A stretch of 7,354 nt of DNA from Synergistaceae bacterium (GTDB lineage Bacteria; Synergistota; Synergistia; Synergistales; Aminobacteriaceae). Under the pieces are notes generated by a model, which saw only the letters and a program-made list of their open reading frames with translations, was not told where the DNA came from and did no database searches. This document shows positions 7,176 to 7,354 of this stretch, piece by piece; the stretch's first letter is position 1; the number at the start of each line of letters is the position of its first letter. The position numbers and the translations under genes were made by a program. Location: assembly GCA_031273365.1 (NCBI GenBank), contig JAISSA010000228.1, forward strand, positions 1 to 7,354, read 5' to 3'.

Positions 7176-7207
7176 TTGCAGAGCAGAGTTTTTTCCTGTA
7201 AACTCTG
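7176..7207 (+). promoter_or_regulatory. Possible promoter overlapped by an inverted repeat
   Basis: TTGCAG (7176-7181) and TAAACT (7199-7204) are 17 bases apart and match the -35 and -10 consensus only partly (3/6 and 4/6). An inverted repeat, CAGAGTTT (7184-7191) and AAACTCTG (7200-7207) with an 8-base spacer, fills the spacer and covers the -10. This could be an operator on the promoter of the downstream nuclease gene. Alternatively, if transcription starts further upstream, it is a small leader hairpin. The inverted repeat is certain; its role is a guess. Confidence 0.35.
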
Positions 7208-7244
7208 TCGTAAGGAAATTCATTGTGTCGGAGGTTTGTTCGGG

Positions 7245-7354
7245 ATGCCCGTGAACAGGGAATATAAGAACAGCGTCTTCACGAAGCTGTGCGAAGACAA
7301 AAAAAGACTGCTCGAGATTTATAATGCCATCTCGAACAGGAACTATCCGCTCGA
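7245..7354 (+). CDS. Rpn-family/PD-(D/E)XK nuclease-like protein (3' truncated)
   Basis: Only the first 36 codons are present. The ATG at 7245 follows GGAGG (7230-7234) with 10 bases between, a good ribosome site. The start MPVNREYKNSVFTKLCEDKK, then LLEIYNAISNRNYPL, matches from memory the N-terminus of the Rpn-type 'recombination-promoting nuclease/putative transposase' proteins, which usually begin REYK-SVF-KLF-D and then have LLELYNAI. These are PD-(D/E)XK-fold proteins, often present in many copies per genome, linked to DNA cleavage and recombination. The catalytic residues lie beyond the window, so it cannot be said whether the gene is intact. It is read away from the LuxR regulator and is probably its own transcription unit. 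Confidence 0.7.
   Translation, partial: MPVNREYKNSVFTKLCEDKKRLLEIYNAISNRNYPL

Larger units (their letters stand above)
6884..7244. promoter_or_regulatory. AT-rich divergent intergenic region with short repeats
   Basis: This 361-base gap separates the regulator (-) from the nuclease gene (+) and should carry both promoters. On the minus strand TGGTATACA (6920-6912) could be an extended -10 for the regulator about 30 bases before its ATG; no good -35 is seen at the usual spacing, so this is weak. Other structures are GTATAC at 6913, 6998 and 7061, the perfect palindrome CCCGTATACGGG (7058-7069), TGCGATTTTT twice (7044-7053, 7077-7086) and AATACGCGT twice (7023-7031, 7154-7162). A 75-codon open frame on the minus strand (7118-6891) has no ribosome site and looks like chance. 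Base composition is much more AT-rich than the rest of the window. Confidence 0.6.

Overview
The window looks like chromosomal DNA from a high-GC, diderm (two-membrane) bacterium. The best single clue is an outer-membrane protein built as signal peptide, one SLH domain, a short coiled coil and a beta-barrel ending in phenylalanine. That design is typical of lineages that tether the outer membrane to the cell wall through SLH domains (Synergistota, Negativicutes, Thermus/Deinococcus, Cyanobacteria). The high GC, the MalT-type giant LuxR regulator and the Rpn-type nuclease start make Synergistota my preferred guess. This is an inference from protein architecture, not a database result.

Layout. 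Positions 1-2563 (+) hold the end of an operon encoding a MacB/FtsX-type ABC transporter: a 5'-truncated permease (1-684), a second complete permease (693-1829) and the ATPase (1859-2563). The genes are 8 and 29 bases apart. A strong GC-rich stem (2585-2630) separates the operon from the SLH-porin gene (2690-4219, +), which starts at TTG behind a very strong Shine-Dalgarno sequence. A 102-base convergent gap (4220-4321) contains a 19-bp perfect inverted repeat that has no U-tract on either strand and resembles an IS200/IS605-type end. The minus strand then carries an 853-residue STAND-ATPase LuxR regulator (4322-6883). Its coding DNA is visibly less GC-rich than the transporter operon. An AT-rich 361-base gap (6884-7244) with several short repeats and palindromes leads to the first 36 codons of an Rpn/PD-(D/E)XK-like nuclease gene (7245-7354, +), cut by the window edge.

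How the parts work together. The two permeases and the ATPase should form one inner-membrane complex. The sequence of the first permease and the gene order permease-permease-ATPase recall the ABC module of P19/FTR1-type iron-uptake operons, but the diagnostic upstream genes lie outside the window. The SLH protein is probably a separately transcribed, abundant porin or envelope tether. The LuxR regulator faces the porin gene tail to tail and has no visible target; the nuclease is probably unrelated.

No tRNA, rRNA, CRISPR array or complete transposase gene was seen. I found no clear new multi-gene system. The most unusual non-coding signals are the palindrome at 4246-4285 and the repeat-rich leader region at 7041-7207.
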